Assembly (NCBI GenBank): GCA_019119575.1
Contig: DWWT01000076.1
Coordinates: 1 to 43,415, forward strand
Direction of reading: 5' to 3'
DNA length: 43,415 nucleotides
Source: Candidatus Enterocloster excrementipullorum
Lineage (GTDB): Bacteria; Bacillota; Clostridia; Lachnospirales; Lachnospiraceae
The position numbers and the translations under genes were made by a program. Below the pieces are notes generated by a model that did no database searches, was not told where the DNA came from, and saw only the letters and a list, made by a program, of their open reading frames with translations. Below, one piece after another: positions 15,832-25,482 of this stretch. Numbering within the stretch: position 1 is the first letter of the stretch; each line of letters opens with the position of its first letter.

Positions 15832-16725
15832 TCACACCACCGGGTTTGTAATCGAGCCGATTCCTTCCACGGAACACTCCACCACATCGCCGGGCTTTAA
15901 GAATTTCGGCGGGTTAAATCCCATGCCAACGCCTGCCGGTGTACCCGTTGCAATAATGGTTCCCGGCTTCAGGGTCATTCCCTGGGACAGCTCGCTCACA
16001 ATATACGCTACCCCGAACAGGAGGCGGCTGGTGTTCTCATTTTGGCGCAGCTCGCCGTTCACCCGGGACTGCACCTGGACCTTGGGCGGAAACTCCAGCT
16101 CATCCACCGTGGCGATGCAGGGGCCCATGGGAAGAAATCCGTCCAGGCTCTTGCCGAAATACCACTGTTTGTGCCGGTTCTGAATGGTTCTGGCGCTCAC
16201 ATCATTGATAATGGTATAGCCGAATATGTAATCCTTCACCTGGTTCTCCGGCACATGGCTGGCTTCTTTGCCGATAATCACAGCCATCTCCGCCTCATAG
16301 TCCAAGTCCTTTACGATGTCACTGTGACTGGGAATCCCGTCCCCCGGGTTCACCGCCTGGTTTACCCTCTTGGAAAAATACACCGCGTAGGGTCTCTCCC
16401 CGTTAAACTCCTCCTTCTTAAATCGGGCGGATTCCTCCGCATGGTCCATATAGTTGATTCCCAGGCAGATCACATCCTGCCGGGGATGAGGAATGGGGGC
16501 AAGAAGCTTTACCTCCTCAATGGGAGCAGCTCCCCGTATCTTGTAGGGGTTCTGGGAAGACATGTACTCTAAAAGCTGCTTTTCCGACTCACTGATATTC
16601 TCAATCAGCTGCTGCATGGTTTTATAATCCATGTCCATGGAGCGCAGGGGAAAAATCCATTTGCCGTCCCTGCTCATCACTCCCAGTCCCTCTCTGTGCT
16701 CAATCTCATAGGTAACAAGTCTCAT
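15832..16725 (-). CDS. Fumarylacetoacetate hydrolase-family protein
   Basis: A 297-residue protein of the FAH superfamily. These metal-dependent enzymes are C-C bond hydrolases, decarboxylases or hydratases of 2-oxo acids. Visible motifs are ICLGINYMDHAEE, DLDYEAEMAVIIGKEA (metal-binding acids), GYTIINDVSARTIQ and the late GTIIATGTPAGVGMGF. The N-terminal 70 residues form the small cap domain common in this group. The exact substrate is not predictable; 2,4-diketo-3-deoxy acids from deoxy-sugar oxidation are one possibility. It has a GGAGG ribosome binding site and is the first gene of the set with mgsA and glgB. Confidence 0.9.
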   Translation of the reverse strand: MRLVTYEIEHREGLGVMSRDGKWIFPLRSMDMDYKTMQQLIENISESEKQLLEYMSSQNPYKIRGAAPIEEVKLLAPIPHPRQDVICLGINYMDHAEESARFKKEEFNGERPYAVYFSKRVNQAVNPGDGIPSHSDIVKDLDYEAEMAVIIGKEASHVPENQVKDYIFGYTIINDVSARTIQNRHKQWYFGKSLDGFLPMGPCIATVDELEFPPKVQVQSRVNGELRQNENTSRLLFGVAYIVSELSQGMTLKPGTIIATGTPAGVGMGFNPPKFLKPGDVVECSVEGIGSITNPVV

Positions 16726-16814
16726 GTCTTTTCATCCTCCCGCTCTTCTTACTGATTACTTTATCACATTCTTCCGAATTTTTCCACAATTTTGTGTGAT
16801 AGGGCGGAGCAGAG

Positions 16815-19478
16815 TCAGAAAACTATCATCTTCCCAATCTGTATCCCCAAAGTAGGCATAAACGCCGCACAGACCACCGCCGCTGTCTGTACCGGGCTTA
16901 GGGCCTCCACATCGAACATGGCCTGCAGGCCCGGTACAAAGAGCACCGCGCCCAGGAGGAGAGCTCCCAGGCCGAATGCCATGAGGCTGTAGGGATTGCT
17001 TCCCAGGCCCAGGCGGACCAGGCTCTGCCGGCTGCGGCAGTTAAAACCATGGAAGAGCCGAGCCAGCGTCAGCGCGGAGAATGCCATGGTGCTGGCTGTG
17101 CCCGGGCCTCCCTCTGCCAGTCCCAGACCGTATGCCCACATGGTGGCTGCCCCGATCATTCCCCCCTGAACCAGGAGAATACGGACAAACGCCTTTGTCA
17201 GAATCCCCTCCTTAGGATCTCTGGGCCCCTCCTGCAGAAGCCCTTCCTCCCCCCGCTCCATACCGATGGCAATGGCCGGCAGGGAGTCCGTCAAAAGGTT
17301 GATAAATAAAAGATGCACCGGGGCAAATGGCAGGGGAAGCCCCCGAAAGGAGGTATACAGGACGCAGAAAATGCCTGCCATATTTCCGGAGAGGAGAAAC
17401 TGGATGGCATTTTTAATATTGCGGTACACATTCCGCCCGTTTGCCACCGCTTTTATAATCGTGGCAAAATTATCATCCATGAGAATCATGGAGGCTGCGT
17501 CCTTGGACACCTCCGTCCCCCCGATGCCCATAGCCACGCCGATATCCGCCTTGCGCAGAGCCGGGGCGTCATTTACCCCGTCGCCGGTCATCGCCACAAT
17601 ATTTCCCCGGCGCTGCCAGGCATCCACAATCCGTATCTTGTGCTCCGGTGATACTCTGGCATAGACAGAAATCCGTTCGAGGGAGTGTTCCAGTTCTTCT
17701 TCTCCCATCTGATCCAGCTGCGCGCCGGTCACGGCCAGATCCCCCTCCCGGAAGATTCCCACCCGCTCGCCGATTGCCATGGCTGTTACCTTGTGATCCC
17801 CGGTGATCATTACCGGGCGGATACCCGCCTGCCGGGCCTTTGCCACCGCAGCCCTCGACTCCGGGCGGGGCGGATCCATCATGGCGGCCAGGCCTAAAAA
17901 CACAAGATTTCCAGGCAGCCAGGCCTCCTCTCTCCCGGTCGATGCCGGACGGCAGGCCAGAGCCAGCACCCGCAGCCCCTGTGCGGACCAGCGCTCGTTT
18001 TGCTCGGATATCCTGCGGGCATCCGAAGAGGTCATGGGCCTGGAAGGAACCCAAAGCCCTCCGCCCTCTTCCCGCACAGCTTGCCCCCGCACGGCGTCCC
18101 CCGCCGGGTTTGCCATATAGCGGCAGCCTTTTAGGAGTACATCCACAGCCCCCTTCACGAAGACCGCGTTCTCTCCCTCCACCTGGTTTACCGTCACCAT
18201 CATTTTCCGGGCGGAATCAAATGGCTGTTCCCCCTTCCTGGGGCAGAGCAGCCGCACCTGCTCCGGAATCACCCCCGCCGCCTCGTCCATGCGCAGAAGC
18301 GCGGCCTCCATGGGATCTCCGTCCCCGCCCCTGCCAAAGAGAGACGCATTGTTGTTGAGCGCGGCCGCCCACAAAAAAAGCTGCACGTCCCTGCGGCCCG
18401 CAGCCGCCTTTAATTCCTCTGCTGCCATCTCCCGGTGGTTGATGTACACCCGCTCCACGTCCATCCGGTTCTGGGTCAGGGTTCCCGTCTTATCCGAGCA
18501 GATGACAGAGACACAGCCCAGACTCTCCACTGCCTTCAGATCCTTTATGACCGCGTGCTCCGCCGCCATCTTCTGGGTTCCCATAGCCTGCACAATGGTG
18601 ACGATGGAGCTCAGTGCCTCGGGTATGGCGGCCACGGCCAGGGCCACGGCAAACATGAGGGCGTCCAGCACCGGCTCCCTCCGGTACAGGCTCATGGCAA
18701 ATACAAACGCGCAGACCGCTGTGATTCCCAATGCCAGATGGCCGGAAAACCGATCCAGGCTGATCTGGAGCGGCGTCTTTTTTTCTCCGGTTTCATTGAG
18801 CAGGGAAGCGATTCTGCCGATTTCCGTGGCCATACCCGTGGCCGTCACCACAGCAACCGCCCGCCCCGAGGTGACCAGCGAACCGGAGAAGATCATGTTG
18901 ATCCGGTCTCCCACAGCAATCGGCTGATCTGCCGCTTGCGGAAGGCGGCCTGCCCGCTTCTCCACATTGAGGGACTCGCCGGTGAGGGAGCTCTCATTTA
19001 CCGTGAGACCGTATACCTCCAAAAGCCGCCCGTCCGCCGGCACCATGTCCCCGGTCTCCAGAACCAGAATATCCCCGGGAACCACCTGGGCCGAGGGGAT
19101 GGCCATGGATCTCCCTTCCCGGACGACGCGTGCCTCCGGGGAGGAAAGGCGCCGCAGGCTATCCAGGGATTTTTCCGCCTTCTGGTGCTGTACGGTTCCC
19201 AGAACCGCATTTAACAGCAGGACAGAAAAAATCACCAGGGCGCTCTCCGGATCTCCGGTCAGCATGGACACTGCGGCTGCCCCTATGAGGATAATCACCA
19301 GCAGATCTTCAAACTGCGCCAGAAATACCTGCCACCACTGGGGACGCTCTTTTTCCTTCAGCACATTTTCCCCATACATCCCAAGGCGCTTTTGGGCCTC
19401 CGCCTCCGTGAGCCCCTTCTTATCTGAGCGAATCTCCGCAAGAACCGCCTTCTCATCCATATGACACCAGTCCGCCAT
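16815..19478 (-). CDS. Calcium-transporting P-type ATPase (P2A-like)
   Basis: An 887-residue cation pump of the PMR1/SERCA-like group. It has an N-terminal cation-ATPase domain, the actuator loop TGES, the phosphorylation site CSDKTGTLT, TGDGVNDAPALRKADIG in the P-domain hinge and about ten membrane helices. Helix M4 carries VAAIPEALSSIV, the Ca2+-site motif of P2A pumps, and M6 has NLLTDSLPA. M5 reads FLLSGNMAGIF, without the acidic residue found there in SERCA, as expected for single-site pumps. The ATG at 19478 is chosen because GGGAGGGAGA is just upstream; a reading from 19529 would run through it. It should export Ca2+ or Mn2+ (inference from family). Confidence 0.9.
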   Translation of the reverse strand: MADWCHMDEKAVLAEIRSDKKGLTEAEAQKRLGMYGENVLKEKERPQWWQVFLAQFEDLLVIILIGAAAVSMLTGDPESALVIFSVLLLNAVLGTVQHQKAEKSLDSLRRLSSPEARVVREGRSMAIPSAQVVPGDILVLETGDMVPADGRLLEVYGLTVNESSLTGESLNVEKRAGRLPQAADQPIAVGDRINMIFSGSLVTSGRAVAVVTATGMATEIGRIASLLNETGEKKTPLQISLDRFSGHLALGITAVCAFVFAMSLYRREPVLDALMFAVALAVAAIPEALSSIVTIVQAMGTQKMAAEHAVIKDLKAVESLGCVSVICSDKTGTLTQNRMDVERVYINHREMAAEELKAAAGRRDVQLFLWAAALNNNASLFGRGGDGDPMEAALLRMDEAAGVIPEQVRLLCPRKGEQPFDSARKMMVTVNQVEGENAVFVKGAVDVLLKGCRYMANPAGDAVRGQAVREEGGGLWVPSRPMTSSDARRISEQNERWSAQGLRVLALACRPASTGREEAWLPGNLVFLGLAAMMDPPRPESRAAVAKARQAGIRPVMITGDHKVTAMAIGERVGIFREGDLAVTGAQLDQMGEEELEHSLERISVYARVSPEHKIRIVDAWQRRGNIVAMTGDGVNDAPALRKADIGVAMGIGGTEVSKDAASMILMDDNFATIIKAVANGRNVYRNIKNAIQFLLSGNMAGIFCVLYTSFRGLPLPFAPVHLLFINLLTDSLPAIAIGMERGEEGLLQEGPRDPKEGILTKAFVRILLVQGGMIGAATMWAYGLGLAEGGPGTASTMAFSALTLARLFHGFNCRSRQSLVRLGLGSNPYSLMAFGLGALLLGAVLFVPGLQAMFDVEALSPVQTAAVVCAAFMPTLGIQIGKMIVF

Positions 19479-19531
19479 GCCGTCTCCCTCCCCGCCGGTT
19501 GCAGCCGCCCGGGAAAGCCTCCCGGACAATT

Positions 19532-19570
19532 ATAAAAAATGCTCCCGATCCCTTAAAAGGCCCGGAAGCA
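19532..19570 (-). terminator. Intrinsic terminator after the GH13 debranching-like gene
   Basis: On the minus strand a TGCTTCCGGGCC/GGGATCGGGAGCA stem with wobble pairs (19570-19540) closes a TTTTAA loop and is followed by TTTTTTAT. A weaker T-run exists on the other strand. Confidence 0.8.
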
Positions 19571-19590
19571 CTCTTTTTACGAGTACCACT

Positions 19591-21486
19591 CTAATCTATG
19601 AGCGGGGTTGTTTCATTATGCGCGCTGTCTTTTTTCCCGATAAATACCATGATGGTTCTGGCCATCACCATGACCTCCCTGGGATTTTCCAGGATGGGCT
19701 CCTGACCCGGCTCGAAAAAGCCGCTTCCCTCCTTGTCATCCGTGTCAAAGGCAATATGCCAGGTCATTCCCTTGGGCAGATGGGGCAGGGCAAAGGCATG
19801 GGGCTCCCAGTGCATGTTGCAGGCCACATAGAAATAATCGTCCTCCCCGCCGTCCGGCTTTATGCCGTATTTTCCGCAGTAAAAGATGCCGAGCTGCCTC
19901 CGGAAACTCTCAAACTCCGGCCTCCAGGCCTTCACTCCATGGTAGGATACGTCCGGGATCCCCACAGACCGGTAATCCATGAGGGCCGGCTCCTTCTCCA
20001 TATGAAAAACCGGATGGGCCTTGCGGAAGGCAATCACATATTTTGTAAACTCATATAAATCCCGGTTGGTCTTTAAAAGCCCCCAATTGACCCAGGAGAT
20101 TTCATTGTCCTGGCAGTAGGAATTGTTGTTTCCCTTTTTTGTCCTTCCAAATTCATCCCCTGCCATGAGCAGAGGCGTTCCCTGGCTCAAAAACAGAAGG
20201 AGCATGGCGTTTTTCAGCTGCTTTTTCCGAAGAGCCAGAATCTTCTTCTTCCTGGTTGTCCCCTCCGCGCCGCAGTTCCAGGACTGGTTGTAATCCGTGC
20301 CGTCCCGTCCGTCCTCTCCGTTGGCCTCATTGTGCTTGCGGTCATAGGATACCATGTCCATCATGGTGAATCCATCCGTATTTGCCATATAATTCACCGC
20401 GCCGACAGCCTCGGGATTCTTGCGGATATTCTTTGCTAAATTGTCCAGCTGGCCCTCATCGCCCTTTAAAAAGCTGCGCATCTCCAGCATAAATTCCGGG
20501 CCGTACTCCGCCAGATGGCGCGCGCCCTCTTTCTTTCGCTCCCCCCAGCCATTGGCAAAAAGCTTTGTCCTGCTGAGGAAGGGATCCGCAGCCAGCAGAT
20601 CCAGAGGCGCATAGCCCACCAAATGAACACCGTCCACATGGTACTCCCTGACCCACCAGCGAACCATGTCCAATCCGTATGCCTGGGGCTGCGTGCCGTC
20701 AAAATACAGCTCAATAATCAGCTCCATGCCCGCCTCGTGAAGGCATTTTGCAAGATTTTTAAACTCCCGTTCCGGCATCCTCCCCTCCCCCGCATAGGCG
20801 GCCTTGGGAGCAAATCCCAGAGCGGGAATGTAGCCCCAGTAGTTTATCTTTTTCTCCGGGACGGAAACGGACTCTGCAGACAGCGAGGGCCCATCCGGCA
20901 CCTTCTCCGGAATAAGTTCTTCAAATTCTGCCGGCGGCATGATCTCCACTGCTGTGACGCCCAGTTCCTTCATGTAGGGAATCTTGTCCAATATTCCGCG
21001 GAACGTGCCCCGATCCTCCTGGCTGACGCCGGAGGAGGGATGCTTTGTGAATCCCCGGACGTGCATATGATAGATCACTGTATCTTCCAGTGGAATCTCC
21101 GGGTTCCTGTCCTTTCCCCAGTCAAACGGCTCCTGCCCCCGGCATAATGCCCTTGGAACACGCTCCCTGTGCTCCGCATGCGCCCAGCGCGCTCTCTCCC
21201 CAAAGGATTTCCCGTAAGGGTCGGGCACCTCCTTTCCGTCCGCCTCAAAGGTATATTCCAAATCTGTGAAATCTCCCTGAACCGTCATGCTCCACACGTT
21301 GCCAATCCGGCCTGCTTCGGGGAACAAAATCCGCTCCTTCAGAGCCTTTCGTCCCTTTCTGTAGAGCAGAAGGGCGCAGGAAGACGCGGGGGACGCAAAG
21401 GCTGCATGAATCCCTCCCGGAATCTCCGTAAGTCCCATGGGATACAACCTGCTCTCATCTGCAGAAACTCTGTATGCTTTTTTCAT
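19591..21486 (-). CDS. GlgX/isoamylase-like GH13 protein lacking catalytic residues
   Basis: A 631-residue protein with the layout of glycogen debranching enzymes: an N-terminal CBM48/E-set domain (residues 1-110), a GH13_11-like barrel and a C-terminal beta domain. Family landmarks survive, for example YHMHVRGFT, YWGYIPALGF, VSYDRKHNEANGE, GTPLLMAGDEFGRTKKGNNNSYCQDN. The four catalytic regions do not. Region I reads LIIELYFDGT in place of a DVVYNHT motif. Region II reads HVDGVHLVGYAP, so the nucleophile Asp and its Arg partner are gone. Region III reads KLFANGWGER, with no acid/base Glu. Region IV reads NTDGFT, with His lost. The gene is intact, 14 bp after a Uup-like gene, with GGGAGG upstream. 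It is probably a pseudoenzyme that binds glycogen. Confidence 0.85.
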   Translation of the reverse strand: MKKAYRVSADESRLYPMGLTEIPGGIHAAFASPASSCALLLYRKGRKALKERILFPEAGRIGNVWSMTVQGDFTDLEYTFEADGKEVPDPYGKSFGERARWAHAEHRERVPRALCRGQEPFDWGKDRNPEIPLEDTVIYHMHVRGFTKHPSSGVSQEDRGTFRGILDKIPYMKELGVTAVEIMPPAEFEELIPEKVPDGPSLSAESVSVPEKKINYWGYIPALGFAPKAAYAGEGRMPEREFKNLAKCLHEAGMELIIELYFDGTQPQAYGLDMVRWWVREYHVDGVHLVGYAPLDLLAADPFLSRTKLFANGWGERKKEGARHLAEYGPEFMLEMRSFLKGDEGQLDNLAKNIRKNPEAVGAVNYMANTDGFTMMDMVSYDRKHNEANGEDGRDGTDYNQSWNCGAEGTTRKKKILALRKKQLKNAMLLLFLSQGTPLLMAGDEFGRTKKGNNNSYCQDNEISWVNWGLLKTNRDLYEFTKYVIAFRKAHPVFHMEKEPALMDYRSVGIPDVSYHGVKAWRPEFESFRRQLGIFYCGKYGIKPDGGEDDYFYVACNMHWEPHAFALPHLPKGMTWHIAFDTDDKEGSGFFEPGQEPILENPREVMVMARTIMVFIGKKDSAHNETTPLID

Positions 21487-21500
21487 TTTCTACCGCCTCC

Positions 21501-23399
21501 CTATGCCTGCGCCTCTATCTTCTCCGCCAGATCGCTTAAATACATCCAGCGCTCCATCTTTTCCTCAAGATCCGCCTCCGCAGCCTCCTTCTCCTGCATC
21601 AGCTCTTTCAGCTTCCCGTAATCCCGTGCCGCTTTCTCGATTTCCGTCTCCAGGCGGGCTAACTCCTCCTCCCGCTTTTTTATGTCGCCCTCAATGGTCC
21701 CCCACTCTCTCTGCTCCTTGTAGGTCATCTTGAGCTTCTTCCCGCCGCCTGCTATGGCTTTCCAGTTCTGACGGTTCATCTCCTGTCCCTCCGCGGATTT
21801 TCCGGCCCCGGAAGATACCGCAGATGCCGGGGACTTTGCGGACGCCGCGCCGTTTGCTGCCCCGGAAGACTTCGCAGACGCCAAAGTGCCCTCCCCCGCA
21901 AGGTTCCCCGAAACGGCCTTCTGATAATCCGTAAATCCGCCCTCATACCGGCCAATGCGTCCGCCTCCCTCAAAGGCAAAGATCCGGTTCGCCACCCGGT
22001 CCAGAAAATACCGGTCATGGGACACCGCGATCACAATCCCCGGAAATGTGTCCAGATAATCCTCCAGAATCATCAGCGTCGGAATATCCAGGTCGTTGGT
22101 GGGCTCGTCCAAAATGAGCACATTGGGGGCCTCCATGAGAATCCGCAGCAGATACAGCCGCCTCCGCTCGCCGCCGGAAAGCTTTCCGATCACCGTATAC
22201 TGCATGCTCGGCGGGAAGAGAAAGCGCTCCAGCATCTGGCTGGCGCTGACAGAGCCGTCCTTTGTCCGGATATATTCCCCCTTTTGCTTCACATAATCAA
22301 TCACCCGGAGGCTTTCATCCATGTCCTCGTTTTCCTGGGAAAAATACCCCAGCTTCACCGTCTGCCCCAGAAGCACCGTGCCGGAATCCGGCTTCACCCA
22401 GCCCGCGATCATCTTCATCAGCGTGGATTTTCCGCTGCCGTTGGGGCCTATGATGCCCACCCGGTCTGTCTTCAGAAAAATGTATGAAAAGTCCTGAACC
22501 AGCACCTTGTCCCCGTAGGCTTTTGAGACATTTTCCAGCTCCACCGTAGTCCTTCCCAGGCGGCTTGCCAGGGATTCCAGCTCCACATTCCTGTCATACT
22601 GGGGCCCTTCCTGATCCCGCAGCGCCTCATAGCGCTGGATGTGCGCCTTCTGCTTGGTGGAGCGGGCCCTTGCCCCCCGCTGCATCCAGGCAATTTCCCG
22701 CCGCAGAATGGACTGCCTCCGGCGCTCCGCAGCCTCCGCCATCTCCATGCGCTCCGCTTTGCGTGCCAGATACCCCTCATAGTTTGCCTGGTAGCTGTAC
22801 AGCTTTCCCTTGTCCAGCTCCACAATCCGGCTGGTCACGCTGTCCAGAAAATACCGGTCGTGGGTGATCATCAGGAGGGCTCCTTTGAATGCCTTCAAAT
22901 ATTCCTCCAGCCAGTCCGCCATGCCGCTGTCCAGATGGTTGGTGGGCTCATCCAAAACCAGGAGATCCGCACGGCTTAATAGTACGCTTGCCAGGGCCGT
23001 GCGCTTTCTCTGACCGCCGGAAAGCTCCTCCACCTTTGCATCATGCTCCGTGATTCCCAGCCGGTTGAGCATGGTTCTGGCCGCAGCCGCCAGTTCTTCT
23101 CCTGACGCATAGACCGGCTCCTTTTCATTGTCCCGGATTATACTGCCTAAAACCGTATCTCCCGGCTCAAACCGCGGCACCTGGGGCAAATAGCGTATAT
23201 AGAGATTCCGGCCCCGGACCACCGAGCCGCTGTCCGGCTCCTCCAGCCCGGCCACAATCCGCAGCAGGGTGGATTTTCCCGTGCCGTTGATGCCGATCAG
23301 TCCTACCTTCTCTCCTTCCTGGATAGAGAAGGCCGTATCCTCAAAGAGAAGCCGCTCCGTATATGATTTTGTCAAATGTTCAATTGTAACCAGATTCAT
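21501..23399 (-). CDS. ABC-F ATPase, Uup-like
   Basis: A 632-residue soluble protein with two ABC ATPase domains and no membrane part. Domain 1 has GINGTGKST, LSGGQRKR and LDEPTNHLDS; domain 2 has GPNGSGKST, LSGGERRR and LDEPTNDLD, with both SHDRYFLD switch motifs intact. The linker between them (residues about 215-290) is basic and helical. The C-terminal 100 residues carry an Ala/Ser-rich spacer and then a Lys/Glu coiled coil, as in Uup, which binds nucleic acid or ribosomes. ABC-F proteins act on the ribosome or in DNA maintenance. The GH13-like gene follows 14 bp downstream. Confidence 0.92.
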   Translation of the reverse strand: MNLVTIEHLTKSYTERLLFEDTAFSIQEGEKVGLIGINGTGKSTLLRIVAGLEEPDSGSVVRGRNLYIRYLPQVPRFEPGDTVLGSIIRDNEKEPVYASGEELAAAARTMLNRLGITEHDAKVEELSGGQRKRTALASVLLSRADLLVLDEPTNHLDSGMADWLEEYLKAFKGALLMITHDRYFLDSVTSRIVELDKGKLYSYQANYEGYLARKAERMEMAEAAERRRQSILRREIAWMQRGARARSTKQKAHIQRYEALRDQEGPQYDRNVELESLASRLGRTTVELENVSKAYGDKVLVQDFSYIFLKTDRVGIIGPNGSGKSTLMKMIAGWVKPDSGTVLLGQTVKLGYFSQENEDMDESLRVIDYVKQKGEYIRTKDGSVSASQMLERFLFPPSMQYTVIGKLSGGERRRLYLLRILMEAPNVLILDEPTNDLDIPTLMILEDYLDTFPGIVIAVSHDRYFLDRVANRIFAFEGGGRIGRYEGGFTDYQKAVSGNLAGEGTLASAKSSGAANGAASAKSPASAVSSGAGKSAEGQEMNRQNWKAIAGGGKKLKMTYKEQREWGTIEGDIKKREEELARLETEIEKAARDYGKLKELMQEKEAAEADLEEKMERWMYLSDLAEKIEAQA

Positions 23400-23465
23400 A
23401 TATCATGTCCTTTATTCTTGCTTTGACCGTCCTGCTGCCGCAGAAAGGTTTTCTTTCACAAAATT

Positions 23466-23494
23466 AGTATAGCATTTCAGGGGAATAAAAGTAA
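23466..23494 (-). promoter_or_regulatory. Probable promoter of the Uup-like gene
   Basis: On the minus strand TTACTT (23494-23489), 17 bp and TATACT (23471-23466) lie about 67 bp upstream of the ATG. The -10 is good and the -35 weak. Confidence 0.5.
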
Positions 23495-23531
23495 AGAAAT
23501 ATTCAAGTAAAAGACTGAACTCTCACAAAGT

Positions 23532-24596
23532 TTACAGATATTTTCCCAAAAACCGATGGAAAATCCGTTTTTTACATTCCAAGTATACCCAAAGGCCCGC
23601 AAGCATAAGCAAAAGAGCCGCCAAGGTGATGAGAAGGCAGGCCTTCTCCCCTGGCATTTCAAACATGGGGATATAGGTGATCCCTGTCACCTCGGCGATC
23701 CCCTCTATCACCAGATAGATAGCAAATGTCTGGGACGCAAACAGCGGCAGAGAATGGCGGCCGATAAAGCAGAGCAGACGGCTTTTTTTGAGAAAATCCC
23801 CTGCCAGCACCAGGGCCGCGGTTCCCAAAAAGGCCGCTCCGTAATAGTAAGGCGCCCCCACATACACGCAGTCGCATATATTGACATATCCGAACAGCCG
23901 CGGTCCGAAATAAAAGCTCAAATAGGTAAAGAGAGGAATAAACACCAGGGCCGCCGGGCGCAGGCGTTCCAAAAGCCGTCCCTTTGCCGTCCAATATCCC
24001 GCAATCAAAAAAACACAGGCGCAGAGCGCGGAGTCGATTTTCCATGGCAGACGGTTTCCCATCGGAAGATAGGGGTTGATCTCCTGGATGCGGACTGCCA
24101 GAAGAGCCAGAAGAAAGACACTGTAGCACTTTACAAGAAAATGCCTCTTTCCCGCCAGCTGAAACCAAATCCAGGCCATAAGCTCCGCCCAGAACAAGGC
24201 CACCAAAAACCAGAGCTGGCCCACATAGAGGTTCTGAGGCTGGGTATAGTAAAAAATCCAAAGGAGCTGATGGCTCCAGCCATCATTCAGCACAGGGGCC
24301 CGATAGGCAGGACGCAGCATGCAGATAAAAAAGGCCAGGGCTGTGATTCCCAGATAGGGAAGAAGGCGTTTCCTGGCCTTGTCCTTCAGAAACGGCAGCA
24401 GCCCATCGTATTTCTCCGGCCGAAAGGTCATGCCGGATAAAAAGAAAAAGGCAGGCATGTGGAAGGTATAAATCCAGTTGGATGGAAAGGTATGCAGCAA
24501 GATCACATGCCCCAGCACAACGGACAGGAGAGCCAGTCCCTTTGCCGCATCGATTTCACCTCTCCTCTCCGATTTTCGAACCATATTCTGATCCAT
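23532..24596 (-). CDS. Acyltransferase-3 family membrane protein
   Basis: A 354-residue integral membrane protein of the acyltransferase-3 (OafA/NolL-like) family, which O-acylates surface sugars. The conserved start is present: RRGEIDAAKGLALLSVVLGHV (residues about 11-31, the GH histidine being catalytic in the family), then FHMPAFFFLSGM. About ten hydrophobic helices follow. There is no extra SGNH domain. The ATG at 24596 is chosen because GGGGAGGAGA lies 6 nt before it; a 27-residue basic extension from 24677 would be translated through that site. It follows exonuclease III on the same strand. The acceptor is unknown. Confidence 0.88.
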   Translation of the reverse strand: MDQNMVRKSERRGEIDAAKGLALLSVVLGHVILLHTFPSNWIYTFHMPAFFFLSGMTFRPEKYDGLLPFLKDKARKRLLPYLGITALAFFICMLRPAYRAPVLNDGWSHQLLWIFYYTQPQNLYVGQLWFLVALFWAELMAWIWFQLAGKRHFLVKCYSVFLLALLAVRIQEINPYLPMGNRLPWKIDSALCACVFLIAGYWTAKGRLLERLRPAALVFIPLFTYLSFYFGPRLFGYVNICDCVYVGAPYYYGAAFLGTAALVLAGDFLKKSRLLCFIGRHSLPLFASQTFAIYLVIEGIAEVTGITYIPMFEMPGEKACLLITLAALLLMLAGLWVYLECKKRIFHRFLGKYL

Positions 24597-24678
24597 TCGC
24601 GTTCTCCTCCCCTGCCGCTTTATTCTGCCGCGCTTAAACCCGCCCCGCGCATTTCGCAGCGGTTCCTGGCAGTGCATC

Positions 24679-25434
24679 TTATTTTAAAACCAGCTCCACC
24701 GGGCAGTGATCCGACCCCATCACCTCGGTGTGGATGTCTGCGGAGACCAGCCTGTCCTTCAAACACGCGGACACGCAGAAATAGTCAATGCGCCACCCCG
24801 CATTCTTCTCTCGGGCCTTGAACCGGTAAGACCACCAGGAATAAATTCCCTCCTTGTCCGGGTAGAAGTAACGGAAGGTATCGATAAAGCCCGCCGCTAA
24901 GAGATCTGTAAATTTTCCGCGCTCCTCATCGGTGAAGCCCGCATTTTTCCGGTTTGTCTTCGGGTTTTTCAGGTCAATCTCCTTGTGCGCCACGTTCAGA
25001 TCCCCGCAGAACACCACGGGCTTCTTTTTTTCCAGTCCTTTTAAATAGGCTAAAAAAGCGTCCTCCCATTCCATCCGGTAATCCAGCCTGGCAAGGCCGT
25101 CCTGGGAATTTGGCGTGTAGCAGGTAATCACATAATACTCGGGAAATTCCGCGGTAATCACGCGGCCCTCATGGTCGTGTTCCGGGATTCCAATGCCGTA
25201 AGCCACGGACAGGGGTTCCTCCTTTGTGAACATGGCCGTCCCGGAATACCCCTTCTTTTCCGCATAATTCCAGTATTGATGCCAGCCGGGCAGATCCAGG
25301 TCAATCTGCCCCTCCTGGAGCTTGCTCTCCTGGATGCAGAAAACATCCGCATCCGCCTCTTTAAAATAATCCAAAAATCCTTTTCCCACACAGGCCCGCA
25401 GGCCGTTTACATTCCAGGAAATCAGTTTTCTCAT
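24679..25434 (-). CDS. xth: Exodeoxyribonuclease III
   Basis: A 251-residue AP endonuclease/3'-5' exonuclease of the ExoIII (ExoA) family for base-excision repair. The catalytic motifs are clear: SWNVNGLRA at the start, QESKL (metal-binding Glu), [39 protein letters not shown] and the terminal SDHCPV (Asp-His pair). Length fits the family. The start has AAGGAGA upstream. luxS ends 48 bp before it on the same strand. Confidence 0.95.
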   Translation of the reverse strand: MRKLISWNVNGLRACVGKGFLDYFKEADADVFCIQESKLQEGQIDLDLPGWHQYWNYAEKKGYSGTAMFTKEEPLSVAYGIGIPEHDHEGRVITAEFPEYYVITCYTPNSQDGLARLDYRMEWEDAFLAYLKGLEKKKPVVFCGDLNVAHKEIDLKNPKTNRKNAGFTDEERGKFTDLLAAGFIDTFRYFYPDKEGIYSWWSYRFKAREKNAGWRIDYFCVSACLKDRLVSADIHTEVMGSDHCPVELVLK

Positions 25435-25482
25435 TGTTTCGTTCTCCTTGCTTTTTGCTGTGAGCTGCCGCGGCCATGCTCC

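Noticed and set aside
16751..16800. TATCACA...TGTGATA dyad upstream of the FAH-family gene as an operator
   Set aside because: Arms are short and 30 bp apart, and a chance origin in AT-rich DNA is likely.
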